Source: Caldicellulosiruptor changbaiensis (GTDB taxonomy: Bacteria; Bacillota; Thermoanaerobacteria; Caldicellulosiruptorales; Caldicellulosiruptoraceae). From it: a DNA stretch of 64,000 nt. Location: positions 1,776,501 through 1,840,500 of the forward strand of contig NZ_CP034791.1 of NCBI RefSeq assembly GCF_003999255.1. The letters are read 5' to 3'. The position numbers and the translations under genes are program-made. Below, in pieces: positions 51,989 through 60,310 of this stretch (its first letter is position 1; each line of letters starts with the position of its first letter). The notes under the pieces were generated by a model that was not told the DNA's origin, made no database searches, and was given only the letters and a program-made list of their open reading frames with translations.

Positions 51989-53314
51989 TTACATTTCATA
52001 TATACCATCTTTTGTTATTTTAGCAAATATGACCTTTCTCTTCTCTACATATTCTCGTGAGAACGTAAAGGCATCTTCCACATCTGATATGACCTCATTT
52101 AGTTTTCTTTCATCGTTTGCATAAATCCGCGCATAAGGCTTGCCTTTTTCAATCTTGCTACCTATCTTGCCAAACAGCTCAATTCCAACTGAGTAGTCTA
52201 TGACGTCTTCTTTTTTCTGTCTACCGCTGCCAAGTTTTAAAGCAGCTATTCCAAGTTTTAACGCATCAATATCCTTTATATATAAGTCTTCTTCGCATTT
52301 CAGTTCATAAACATATTTTGCCTGGGGTAGCAGTGAATAATCATTAACAACTTCAGGATTTCCACCTTGGTTTTGAATTATCTCTTCAAATTTTTTGAGT
52401 GCCCAGCCTTTTTCAATGCTTTCAATAAGTCTTTCTTTTGCTCTTTCTCTATCTTTCTCAATACCCGATAAAATCATCATCTCTGTTGCAAATTCAATGC
52501 AAAGGTTTCTCAAATCCTCATGTCCTCTTCCTTTTAATACTTCTATTGCTTCAATAACCTCTAAGGAATTCCCTATCATCAGTCCAAGCGGCTGATTCAT
52601 ATCAGTCACATATGCCACTGTTCCCCTGCCAGCCAAATTGCCAATTTCAACCATAGTGTTGGCAAGTTCTTTCGCATCTTCATAGCTTTTCATAAAAGCA
52701 CCTTTTCCAAATTTGACATCAAGAATTATTTTATCAGCCCCTGCTGCTATCTTTTTGCTCATAATAGATGATGCAATGAGTGGAATTGACTCAACCGTTG
52801 CTGTAACATCTCTCAGAGCGTAAATCTTTTTGTCAGCAGGAACAAGGTCCTTCGACTGTCCAACAATTGCCGCCCCAACTCTGTTGACAGCTTCAATAAA
52901 TTCATCTTTAGAAAGTTCTGTCCTAAACCCAGGGATTGACTCTAACTTGTCAATTGTGCCACCTGTGTGAGAAAGTCCTCGTCCTGACATCTTGGCAACT
53001 TTCACACCAACCGAAGCTGCAAGCGGTATCAATACAAGAGTTGTTGTGTCGGCTATTCCACCACTTGAGTGTTTGTCAACCTTTATCCCCTCTATTTTAC
53101 TCAGGTCTACCATCTCACCTGACTGAGCCATTAGCATTGTGAAAGTAGTCAGCTCTTCTTTTGACATTCCTCGAAAATAAACTGCCATCAAAAATGCTGC
53201 CATCTGATAATCAGGAATTTCATCATTAATATACCCATTTATTAGAAACTCTAATTCATCCTTATTAAGCTCAAACCCATCTCTCTTTTTGCGTATAATT
53301 TCAGTTATCAACAT
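51989..53314 (-). CDS. pdp: Pyrimidine-nucleoside phosphorylase
   Basis: 441 residues of the thymidine/pyrimidine phosphorylase family: alpha domain with MTEIIRKKRDG-type start (MLITEIIRKKRDG) and YQMAAFLMAVYFRGM, the signature KVDKHSSGGIADTTTLVLIPLAA that binds phosphate, and the C-terminal PYNP domain (GKPYARIYAND). It splits uridine or thymidine with phosphate. The Lys of KVDKHSSGG marks the broad-specificity Bacillus-type enzyme; Thy- versus Uri-preference cannot be read. It follows the XapX gene by 33 bp. Confidence 0.94.
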   Translation of the reverse strand: MLITEIIRKKRDGFELNKDELEFLINGYINDEIPDYQMAAFLMAVYFRGMSKEELTTFTMLMAQSGEMVDLSKIEGIKVDKHSSGGIADTTTLVLIPLAASVGVKVAKMSGRGLSHTGGTIDKLESIPGFRTELSKDEFIEAVNRVGAAIVGQSKDLVPADKKIYALRDVTATVESIPLIASSIMSKKIAAGADKIILDVKFGKGAFMKSYEDAKELANTMVEIGNLAGRGTVAYVTDMNQPLGLMIGNSLEVIEAIEVLKGRGHEDLRNLCIEFATEMMILSGIEKDRERAKERLIESIEKGWALKKFEEIIQNQGGNPEVVNDYSLLPQAKYVYELKCEEDLYIKDIDALKLGIAALKLGSGRQKKEDVIDYSVGIELFGKIGSKIEKGKPYARIYANDERKLNEVISDVEDAFTFSREYVEKRKVIFAKITKDGIYEM

Positions 53315-53347
53315 AAAAATCTCACCTTCTTATTCATCTTTAAAGAT

Positions 53348-53518
53348 TTATTTTGTAAACAATTTTAAAAGCTGCTCTATAGCAAAAGCACCTAAGAAAA
53401 TCCCAAAAATACCCGCAATTCCTGCCAGAGCATTTGGTGCAGGAATAGGTAGCTTGAGAATCTTAAATATTGCTCCAACTATAAAACCTGTGAGAAGCGA
53501 AAGAAGTATTGCCTTCAA
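53348..53518 (-). CDS. XapX-domain small membrane protein
   Basis: 56 residues, two hydrophobic helices: ILLSLLTGFIVGAIFKIL and AGIAGIFGIFLGAFAIEQLL, with the XapX hallmark KLPIPAPNALAGIAGI in between. It starts at TTG 53518 behind caggagggtagacaaagg. XapX proteins are small integral membrane proteins first named from the xanthosine operon xapABR region; their function is unknown. Its place between cdd and pdp within a nucleoside operon matches that association. Confidence 0.85.
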   Translation of the reverse strand: MKAILLSLLTGFIVGAIFKILKLPIPAPNALAGIAGIFGIFLGAFAIEQLLKLFTK

Positions 53519-53557
53519 CCTTTGTCTACCCTCCTGAAAATCATTTTGTTTGACACT

Positions 53558-53965
53558 CTATAAATCAAAGCCATAAGGTAAAAGTTCTTTCGCGTTAGTT
53601 TCGATGATTTTAGTCATATCAGAGTTTGAAAGATATATTGTAGAATCTTTTGCAAGCTCAAGTATAACCTGCCTACACGCACCACATGGCGAAATAGGTT
53701 CATTTTGAGGACCGATTACAAAAATAGCCTTAATATCTTTGTGACCCTCCGAAATTGCTTTGAAAAGAGCAACTCTTTCAGCACAGATTGTCAGAGAATA
53801 GGAGGCATTTTCAATATTACAGCCTAAATACACTTTTCCACTTTGTGTTAAAACCGCTGCCCCAACTTTAAAGTTTGAATAGGGTGCATAGGCCCTACTT
53901 TGCTGTTCTTTCGCTAAATTCAAAATACTCTTTAACGTATCATCAATCTCGGTTAAGTATTTCAT
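53558..53965 (-). CDS. cdd: Cytidine deaminase
   Basis: 135-residue zinc deaminase turning cytidine and deoxycytidine into the uridines. Zinc site: CAERVALFKAI (Cys and the catalytic Glu) and PCGACRQVI (two Cys); substrate-binding YAPYSNFKVGAAV and NIENASYSLT are present. Three-Cys coordination marks the homotetrameric class. ATG follows aaagagggtataaaaag, 5 bp after the GntR stop, so coupled. Its uridine product feeds pdp in the same operon. Confidence 0.96.
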   Translation of the reverse strand: MKYLTEIDDTLKSILNLAKEQQSRAYAPYSNFKVGAAVLTQSGKVYLGCNIENASYSLTICAERVALFKAISEGHKDIKAIFVIGPQNEPISPCGACRQVILELAKDSTIYLSNSDMTKIIETNAKELLPYGFDL

Positions 53966-53969
53966 CTTT

Positions 53970-54701
53970 TTATACCCTCTTTCTTACAATGTAGAATCTA
54001 AACTTTTTGGGTGAAAAGAAATTTGAAGAATATAATATAGGAGTATCACTTTGGTCAAAATGTATTTGGTCAAGCAAAAGTACGACATCGTTTTTTTCAA
54101 GCTCCAACTTTTTATATACTCCATTCTTCTCAGCAAGCATTGGAATTATATCAGAGACTGCATATGCAATATATATTCCCAAATTATCATTTAAATAGTC
54201 AAAAAGTGACTCTCCTTTAAATTCAAATTTCTCACCAAAAAGCTTAGCAGGAAGTCTATCTATGCAGTATACAACTGGTATGTTGTCGGCAAGTCTTACA
54301 CGTTCAATTTTTATAATCTCTTCATTTTGATTAATTTTCAACATATGTGCTTCTTTTGCATTCGGGTAAGTCCGTGTAATAATTACATCTTTTGTATGTG
54401 GTTGATACCCCTGCTTTTCCATAAGTTTTGTTATGCTTTGTAGTTCTTCCATACCTGTTTGCAAAATTGGTCTTGATGCAACAAAAGTGCCTATTCCATG
54501 TTTTCTAATAACATATCCTTCCTCTTCTAATATCCTCATTGCCTCTCTTAAAGTAGCCCGACTGACACCAAAAAATTTTGCAAGTTCTACCTCAGACGGA
54601 AGCTTATCTCCCTCTTTGAATTTTTCTTCGATAAGGTGCTTTAACTTTCGCAACACCAATTCATACCTGGGTGGATAAACAACGCTCTCTGCACTCTCCA
54701 C
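53970..54701 (-). CDS. GntR-family (HutC/UTRA) transcriptional regulator
   Basis: 243 residues: N-terminal winged helix (YELVLRKLKHLIEEKFKEGDKLPSEVELAKFFGVSRATLREAMRILEEEGYV) and C-terminal UTRA sensor domain (IIKIERVRLADNIPVVYCIDRLP; SLFDYLNDNLG). UTRA regulators sense small metabolites, here likely a nucleoside or phosphorylated pentose. It lies between the ABC permeases and cdd within the operon it presumably represses. The 7-bp repeat array in front of the binding-protein gene (60164-60200) is the best operator candidate in the window; that link is inference. Confidence 0.9.
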   Translation of the reverse strand: MESAESVVYPPRYELVLRKLKHLIEEKFKEGDKLPSEVELAKFFGVSRATLREAMRILEEEGYVIRKHGIGTFVASRPILQTGMEELQSITKLMEKQGYQPHTKDVIITRTYPNAKEAHMLKINQNEEIIKIERVRLADNIPVVYCIDRLPAKLFGEKFEFKGESLFDYLNDNLGIYIAYAVSDIIPMLAEKNGVYKKLELEKNDVVLLLDQIHFDQSDTPILYSSNFFSPKKFRFYIVRKRV

Positions 54702-54721
54702 AGTCCACCCACTCCTTTCTC

Positions 54722-55651
54722 TTATTTTTTAGGCCTGTAAGGAATACCGTCAGCAGCAGGTGCAACGCTCTTCCCACCTATTCCAATCAGTGCTAAGATT
54801 GTAACTACATAAGGTAACATCATGATAATGTTTTTTGAAATCGAAGACTCTTGCAATGTATAGCTCAGGGCTGTTGCAAAACCAAACAAAAGTGATGCCA
54901 AAAATGAGCCAACAGGTGTCCATTTACCAAATATCATCGCAGCAAGTGCTATATAACCTCTCCCTGAAGACATTTCAGGAGAAAAGCTATTTAATACTCC
55001 TATTGAAAGATATGCCCCACCAAGGGCTGAAAATGCTCCACCAAGAATTACACCAAGATACTTCATTTTTACAACATCTATACCAGCTGTTTCAGCAGCT
55101 TCTGGATTTTCACCAACAGCTCTTAGTCTCAGCCCAACAGTTGTCTTGAACAAAAACCACTGGCTAAGTATTATCAAAACAAACATTATATAAACCATCA
55201 CATTTTGACCGCTCAAAATCTGACCAATTATAGGAATCTTATCAATAACAGGTATCTTAACATCAGGAAGTTTTGGTGTATCAAATGGTGTTCCTTCAGG
55301 ACCATATATTGCATTGAAAAGATAAGCAGTGATACCTGATGCAAATATGTTAAAAGCCATACCAAGAACTATTTGGTTTGCGTACATCTTTGCAGCTGCC
55401 CATGCAAATACATATGCTACCAAAATACCTGAGATTACTCCTGCTAAAAGCCCAAGCCATGCATTGTGAAAGTATGCCGAAAACGCAACAGAAACAAATG
55501 CAGAAATTAGCATTATCCCTTCCATAGAAATATTGACAACACCAGCTCGTTCAGAAAAAGTTCCGCCAATTGCCGGAAGTGCAAGCGGGACTGCCATTGC
55601 AATGGTTGACGCCCACAAATATGGATTTGTGAAAATACTGAGTATATTCAT
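54722..55651 (-). CDS. nupQ: Nucleoside ABC transporter permease (NupQ-like)
   Basis: 309-residue membrane protein of the branched-chain/BMP-type permease family: eight or more helices, with ALPAIGGTFSERAGVVNISMEGIMLI near the N-terminus and the EAA-like cytoplasmic loop LRAVGENPEAAETAGIDVVKMKYLGVILGGA. It pairs with the preceding permease to form the channel of the nucleoside importer. Its start is 1 bp past the nupP stop. Homologues are BmpC/NupQ. Substrate nucleoside is inferred from neighbours. Confidence 0.9.
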   Translation of the reverse strand: MNILSIFTNPYLWASTIAMAVPLALPAIGGTFSERAGVVNISMEGIMLISAFVSVAFSAYFHNAWLGLLAGVISGILVAYVFAWAAAKMYANQIVLGMAFNIFASGITAYLFNAIYGPEGTPFDTPKLPDVKIPVIDKIPIIGQILSGQNVMVYIMFVLIILSQWFLFKTTVGLRLRAVGENPEAAETAGIDVVKMKYLGVILGGAFSALGGAYLSIGVLNSFSPEMSSGRGYIALAAMIFGKWTPVGSFLASLLFGFATALSYTLQESSISKNIIMMLPYVVTILALIGIGGKSVAPAADGIPYRPKK

Positions 55652-55652
55652 T

Positions 55653-56732
55653 TTACTCTTGACCTCCTACCGGTTCCAACTTTGATTTTCTGGTTTTAAT
55701 CTTTTCCATAATAACCCTGTAAAGTTCTTCAATTGCAATAAAGAAGATTATGAGCCCTACAACAACATCAGCAAGCTGGCCGGAAATATTTGTTTGCATC
55801 TGCATCTCCTGCGCGCCTGTTGAAAGTCCTGCCAAGAAAAGTGCTGCTATCACAACACCAATTGGATTGTTATTTGCAAGAAGTGCAACAACTATAGCAG
55901 TATAACCATATCCTGATGTAAAGCTATCATATAGTCTGTGCTGCACCCCCATTATCTGAACAGCTCCTGCAAGACCTGCAAATGCACCTGAAAGTCCCAT
56001 AGCTAAAACAAGTTTTCTTGCAACATTTATACCTGCATATCTTGCAGCTTTCATATTAAAACCTACTGCTCTGAGTTCATAACCTATTGTGGTTTTGTAC
56101 ATGAGAATATAAACCACCACAACTGCTAAAATTGCAATAAAAAGTCCACTTGACAGCTGTGTATTTGGCACTAAAATACTTAGCTTTGCACTGTCTTGAA
56201 TTAGCGGCGATTGAGGTATTGTCCCTTTGTCCATCATCGGCCCGCCTTCTAATAGATAGTGGCTAAAATAGATAGCTATGTAACTCATCATCATAGTTGT
56301 AATAACCTCATGAGCACCAGTGTAAACCTTTGCCAACCCCGGAACAAGTCCACCCCACAGTGCACCTGCTATCATAGCACAGACAATTATAAAAGGAATG
56401 TGCAGATACCATGGAAGACCTTTTATCTGGTACCCAAGATAAGTCGCAACAATTGCACCTATCCAAAACTGTCCTTCAGCACCAATATTAAAAAGCCCAG
56501 AGGAAAATGCTATCGCAACACCAAGGCCTGTTATTATCAGTGGTATTGCATTTGTCAATGTTGTTGCAAAGTTCATTAGATTCCCATATGCTCCGCTAAA
56601 AAGTGCTATGTACGCATAAATAGGATTTTGTTTTGCTGTGATTAATATCACAATCCCGCCTACAATCATTGATATAAAAATAGCAATAAGTGGCATTAAA
56701 ATACTCTGTAAAGCTTTTTTTACCATCACCAT
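55653..56732 (-). CDS. nupP: Nucleoside ABC transporter permease (NupP-like)
   Basis: 359-residue permease with about nine helices; FSSGLFNIGAEGQFWIGAIVATYLGYQ and the EAA-like loop LRAVGFNMKAARYAGINVARKLVLAMGLSGAFAGLAGA are typical of the family. It is encoded directly behind the ATPase gene with one base between stop and start, and directly before nupQ. The extra C-terminal tail after helix 9 is charged (EKIKTRKSKLEPVGGQE). Together with nupQ, nupO and the BMP-family binding protein it makes a full importer. Confidence 0.9.
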   Translation of the reverse strand: MVMVKKALQSILMPLIAIFISMIVGGIVILITAKQNPIYAYIALFSGAYGNLMNFATTLTNAIPLIITGLGVAIAFSSGLFNIGAEGQFWIGAIVATYLGYQIKGLPWYLHIPFIIVCAMIAGALWGGLVPGLAKVYTGAHEVITTMMMSYIAIYFSHYLLEGGPMMDKGTIPQSPLIQDSAKLSILVPNTQLSSGLFIAILAVVVVYILMYKTTIGYELRAVGFNMKAARYAGINVARKLVLAMGLSGAFAGLAGAVQIMGVQHRLYDSFTSGYGYTAIVVALLANNNPIGVVIAALFLAGLSTGAQEMQMQTNISGQLADVVVGLIIFFIAIEELYRVIMEKIKTRKSKLEPVGGQE

Positions 56733-56733
56733 T

Positions 56734-58251
56734 TTAAGCCTCCTTCTTTTTCTTGCCTGTCATCAAAAGTCCTATATCTTCTTTTGTTGCAGTTTTGCTA
56801 TCTAATATATCCATAATTCTTCCAGAGTACATCACAGCAATCCTGTCAGACAGGTTCAAAATCTCGTCAAGCTCCAAAGAAACAAGTAGTATTGCTTTAC
56901 CACTGTCTCTAAGCTCAATGAGCTTTCTGTGGATGTACTCAATCGCACCCACATCCATTCCTCTTGTTGGCTGAACAGCAATTAAAAGGTCTGGACTGCT
57001 TGAAAACTCTCTTGCCAAAATTACTTTTTGCTGATTGCCACCTGAAAGATTCTTTGCAAATAGTCTAAAATCTGGTGGACGCACATCAAATTCATGAATG
57101 AGTTTATCAGCCTCAAGAGTTATAACTTTGTAATTTAAAAATCCTCTATTTGAATATGGCTTTTTGTAGTATCTTTTAAGCACAATATTTTCTGCCACTG
57201 TAAAGTTCAAAACAAGTCCATCCTGTTGCCTGTCTGCTGGAATATAAGCAATTCCTTTTTCATAACGTTTGCGTGTGGGAAGGTTTTGAATCTCCTGTCC
57301 ATTGAAAATTATCTTTCCTGTCGAGGGAATAAGTCCAACAATAGCTTCTACAAGCTCATTTTGACCGTTTCCATCAACACCTGCTATACCAAAAATCTCT
57401 CCGCTTCTTATTTCAAAACTTACATCTTTGACCTTTTCAACACCGTTTTTCAATTTAACTGTCAGATTTTCAATCTTTAAAACAGTCTCACCTAACCGCG
57501 GTTCACTCTTTTCAACCACAAGTTTAACCTCTCTTCCAACCATCAAATTTGCAAGTTCCTGTTCGTTGGTTTCTTTTGTATTCAAGGTCTTTATTGTCTT
57601 TCCTCTTCTCATAACAGTAACCCTATCCGAAATTTCCATAACCTCATCAAGCTTGTGGCTTATAAACAGTATGGATATTCCCTGAGCTTTGAGGTTATTT
57701 ATAATTTTAAAAAGCTCTCTTGTCTCTTGAGGTGTGAGCATTGCCGTTGGCTCATCAAGTATCAAAAGCCTTGCATCTCTGTAAAAAGCCTTTAATATCT
57801 CTACTCTTTGCTGCATACCTACACTTAAATCTCCAACTTTTGCTTTTGGGTCAATTTCTAAATTGTATTTCTTTGAAATTTCAAGAATTTTCTTCTCAGC
57901 TTCCTGAACATTAAATCTAAAACCTTTTGGTTCAAATCCCAAAACAATATTTTCAGCTACCGTAAATACAGGTATCAACATAAAATGCTGATGAACCATT
58001 CCTATTCCTTTTTCAATCGCTTCATGAGGGCCTTTGACCTCAAGTTTTTTACCCTCAAAATATATCTCTCCAGAATCAGGTTCATAAAGTCCGTAGATTA
58101 TATTCATTAAAGTAGACTTTCCTGCCCCATTTTCACCAAGAATGGCATGTACTTCGCCTTTTTTAACATTTAAATTCACATTATCATTTGCCAGAATATT
58201 ACCAAATCTTTTTGAAATACCTCGTACTTCTAAAATATATTCCATTTTCAC
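56734..58251 (-). CDS. nupO: Nucleoside ABC transporter ATPase (NupO-like)
   Basis: 505 residues with two fused ATPase halves. First: Walker A GENGAGKSTLMN, signature LSVGMQQRVEILKAF, Walker B LLILDEPTAMLT. Second: degenerate Walker A GVDGNGQNELVEA, signature LSGGNQQKVILAREF, and VQPTRGMDVG. The degenerate second site is usual for sugar and nucleoside importers of this class. Starts 14 bp after the phosphorylase gene. It energises the nupP/nupQ permeases. Confidence 0.93.
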   Translation of the reverse strand: MKMEYILEVRGISKRFGNILANDNVNLNVKKGEVHAILGENGAGKSTLMNIIYGLYEPDSGEIYFEGKKLEVKGPHEAIEKGIGMVHQHFMLIPVFTVAENIVLGFEPKGFRFNVQEAEKKILEISKKYNLEIDPKAKVGDLSVGMQQRVEILKAFYRDARLLILDEPTAMLTPQETRELFKIINNLKAQGISILFISHKLDEVMEISDRVTVMRRGKTIKTLNTKETNEQELANLMVGREVKLVVEKSEPRLGETVLKIENLTVKLKNGVEKVKDVSFEIRSGEIFGIAGVDGNGQNELVEAIVGLIPSTGKIIFNGQEIQNLPTRKRYEKGIAYIPADRQQDGLVLNFTVAENIVLKRYYKKPYSNRGFLNYKVITLEADKLIHEFDVRPPDFRLFAKNLSGGNQQKVILAREFSSSPDLLIAVQPTRGMDVGAIEYIHRKLIELRDSGKAILLVSLELDEILNLSDRIAVMYSGRIMDILDSKTATKEDIGLLMTGKKKKEA

Positions 58252-58264
58252 GCCCCACCTGTCT

Positions 58265-58999
58265 TTACAATCTTTTTATTATTTCAATAATAACAGTTTT
58301 GAGTTTTTCTATATTTGCAGAAAACACTCTCAAAACCTCTTCATGTGAAACAGGTTTTATATTCGGGTCATCTTCCAAGCCAGCATCATAATCTGTCACA
58401 AGAGTTATATTTAAATACTTTATTCCAAGCTCATTTGCTAAAGCTACCTCGGGATACTGAGTCATTCCAATAACGTCAAACCCCATCTTGGAGTACCATC
58501 TGCTCTCAGCTAAAGTAGAAAATCGCGGTCCCTGAATAACCACACACGTACCTTTTTTATGAAATCTGTATCCAAGTTCTTCTAAAACATTGATTGCAAT
58601 TTCTCTCATCTGTTCATCATAAGGCTGTGCCATTGAGGTGTGCTTTACATCTCCAATATCCGAAAATGTATCCTCCCGTCCCCATGTTCTGTCAACAAAC
58701 TGGTCAACAATTACAAAATCACCCGGCATAATCTCTTTTTTTAAGCTTCCACACGCTGTTGTTGAAATAATCTTATCAACACCAAGTTCTTTTAATGCAT
58801 ATATATTTGCCTTATATGGCACTTTATGAGGAGGGTAAATATGGGTTTTACCATGCCTCGGAATAAACGCAACTTCTTTCCCTTCTACTTTTGAAATTGC
58901 TATTTTATCACTTGGTTTGCCATACGGGGTTTCAATCTCTATCTCTTTAACATTTTCCAAAAAAGAGTAAAATCCAGAACCACCTATTATCCCTATCAT
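58265..58999 (-). CDS. mtnP: S-methyl-5'-thioadenosine or purine nucleoside phosphorylase (MTAP family)
   Basis: 244 residues of the MTAP/PNP-II family: IIGGSGFYSFLENV, phosphate-binding FIPRHGKTHIYPPHKVPYKANIYAL, IISTTACGSLKKEIMPGDFVIVDQF, and the base site YDAGLED near the C-terminus. It cleaves methylthioadenosine or 6-oxopurine nucleosides with phosphate; the specificity residues cannot be judged by eye. First gene of the operon behind a strong promoter at 59022-59050. The presence of punA at the other end suggests the two cover different purines. Confidence 0.87.
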   Translation of the reverse strand: MIGIIGGSGFYSFLENVKEIEIETPYGKPSDKIAISKVEGKEVAFIPRHGKTHIYPPHKVPYKANIYALKELGVDKIISTTACGSLKKEIMPGDFVIVDQFVDRTWGREDTFSDIGDVKHTSMAQPYDEQMREIAINVLEELGYRFHKKGTCVVIQGPRFSTLAESRWYSKMGFDVIGMTQYPEVALANELGIKYLNITLVTDYDAGLEDDPNIKPVSHEEVLRVFSANIEKLKTVIIEIIKRL

Positions 59000-59021
59000 A
59001 ACAGATTAGATCTCCTTTCCA

Positions 59022-59050
59022 TTTATATCAATAAACACATATATTGTCAA
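59022..59050 (-). promoter_or_regulatory. Promoter of the nucleoside salvage operon
   Basis: Perfect TTGACA (59045-59050), 17-bp spacer, TATAAA (59022-59027), directly downstream of the terminator of the binding-protein gene. Confidence 0.75.
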
Positions 59051-59089
59051 AAGGCCTGCTGCGGTATAAGCTTTTTCCAGCAGGCCTTT
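59050..59089 (-). terminator. Terminator after the nucleoside-binding protein gene
   Basis: 12-bp stem (aaaggcctgctg / cagcaggccttt) with a 16-nt loop. The T-run is short (cctttt) and runs straight into the next -35 box, so readthrough is possible. Confidence 0.7.
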
Positions 59090-59105
59090 AAAACTTATAT
59101 GGTCA

Positions 59106-60137
59106 TTACTTTACTTCCGTTGGTATCTTTATCTTACCAGCTTTTATATCAGCAATTACCTTGTTTATTTTGTCGCTCACACTCTTTGGAACACCTTTCA
59201 TAAATGGTGCAAGCCCAACACCATTGTTTTTCAACTCGAAGTAAAGGATACCACTTTTGAATTTTCCATTTAATGTATCCTTTATAACGCTATATGTTGC
59301 AACGTCAACTCTCTTCATTGCAGAGGTAACAACAGTGTTTGGCGCCACATAGCTCTGGTCTGAGTCTACACCAATTGCATAAACTCCCTTTTCTTTTGCA
59401 GCCTGGATAACACCAAGACCTGTCTGCCCAGCTACCTGGAATACAAAATCTGCACCCTGTGCTATTATAGAAAGCGCTACTTGCTTACCTGATGCTGGGT
59501 CATCAAACTTACCAGTATATTTGATTATAACTTTTGCTTTTGGAATCTCTCTCAAAACACCAGCTTTAAAACCTGCGATGTATCTGTCAACAGGTGGAAT
59601 CTTCATACCACCTACAACTCCAAATACATTCTTTCCAGTTGTTTTGCCAAACTTGCCTTTCTCCAGCAATGCTGCTGCAACACCTGCTAAGTAGCCTGCT
59701 TGTTCTTCTCTGAACATAGCTGAGGCAACATTAGGAAGATTAGAAATCTCAGAGTCGATAATTAAAAATTTTGTCTTTGGAAACTGCTTTGCAACTGTCA
59801 CAACTGAATCGTGCATTAGAAAACCAACTGTAATAATTAAATCATAATTAGCTTTTGCAAGTTTTTGTAAGTTCGGAATATAGTCTGTCATCTGCTTTGA
59901 TTGAATGAGAGTTGTCTTGATTTTGAGTTCTTTCTCTGCCTTCTTTAAACCCTCATATGCCGACTGGTTGAAACTTCTGTCATTGACACCACCAACGTCT
60001 GTAACAAGCCCTACCTTAAAAACTTTTTGGGATGTAGACCCATTTGCCATGTTCCAAGATACATTTAAGCTTAACAAAAGTGCAGCAATCACAACAAGAC
60101 TTAACACTGCATATAGCCTTTTCTTCATATTCTTCAT
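59106..60137 (-). CDS. nupN: BMP-family nucleoside-binding protein (NupN-like)
   Basis: 343-residue periplasmic-type binding protein of the basic membrane protein family: signal peptide (LYAVLSLVVIAALLLSLNVSW), then VGLVTDVGGVNDRSFNQSAYEGL, TVGFLMHDSVVTVAKQFP and AIGVDSDQSYVAPNTVVTSAMKRVD. BMP proteins bind purine nucleosides. There is no lipobox cysteine at the end of the signal region, unlike most Gram-positive homologues, so retention at the membrane is unexplained. Start at 60137 suits aaaaaggaggtttgcttttt. It is transcribed from its own promoter and separated from the permease operon by a terminator, giving more binding protein. Confidence 0.9.
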   Translation of the reverse strand: MKNMKKRLYAVLSLVVIAALLLSLNVSWNMANGSTSQKVFKVGLVTDVGGVNDRSFNQSAYEGLKKAEKELKIKTTLIQSKQMTDYIPNLQKLAKANYDLIITVGFLMHDSVVTVAKQFPKTKFLIIDSEISNLPNVASAMFREEQAGYLAGVAAALLEKGKFGKTTGKNVFGVVGGMKIPPVDRYIAGFKAGVLREIPKAKVIIKYTGKFDDPASGKQVALSIIAQGADFVFQVAGQTGLGVIQAAKEKGVYAIGVDSDQSYVAPNTVVTSAMKRVDVATYSVIKDTLNGKFKSGILYFELKNNGVGLAPFMKGVPKSVSDKINKVIADIKAGKIKIPTEVK

Positions 60138-60163
60138 AAAAAGCAAACCTCCTTTTTATTTTT

Positions 60164-60200
60164 TAGATGTCAGACATCTAACATCTGACATCTGACATTA
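60164..60200 (-). promoter_or_regulatory. Operator candidate: palindrome plus 7-bp tandem repeats
   Basis: A 17-bp palindrome (60164-60180; arms tagatgtc / gacatcta) runs into four head-to-tail 7-bp steps (gacatct, aacatct, gacatct, gacatta; 60173-60200). It lies just downstream of the -10 box of the binding-protein gene, where a repressor would block transcription. Confidence 0.65.
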
Positions 60201-60201
60201 C

Positions 60202-60231
60202 TATTTTATAATCTTTGTTCAAAAAAGTCAA
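60202..60231 (-). promoter_or_regulatory. Promoter of the nucleoside-binding protein gene
   Basis: On the minus strand TTGACT is followed after about 17 bp by TAAAAT (overlapping TATAAA). Positions are good to within a base or two. Confidence 0.55.
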
Positions 60232-60268
60232 TATGAAAATTTGTAAATTTGTGAACTATAATATAAAA

Positions 60269-60291
60269 GGCTGCTTTATTGGGTCGCAGCC
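60269..60291 (-). terminator. Terminator after gatD
   Basis: Stem ggctgc / gcagcc with an 11-nt loop, then ttttatatt on the minus strand. Confidence 0.7.
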
Positions 60292-60310
60292 CCTTGCTAC
60301 AATTATTGTT

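Noticed and set aside
60164-60200. Short repeats that could suggest a CRISPR array
   Set aside because: Repeat length is 7 bp with no spacers; it is a promoter-side operator-like array.
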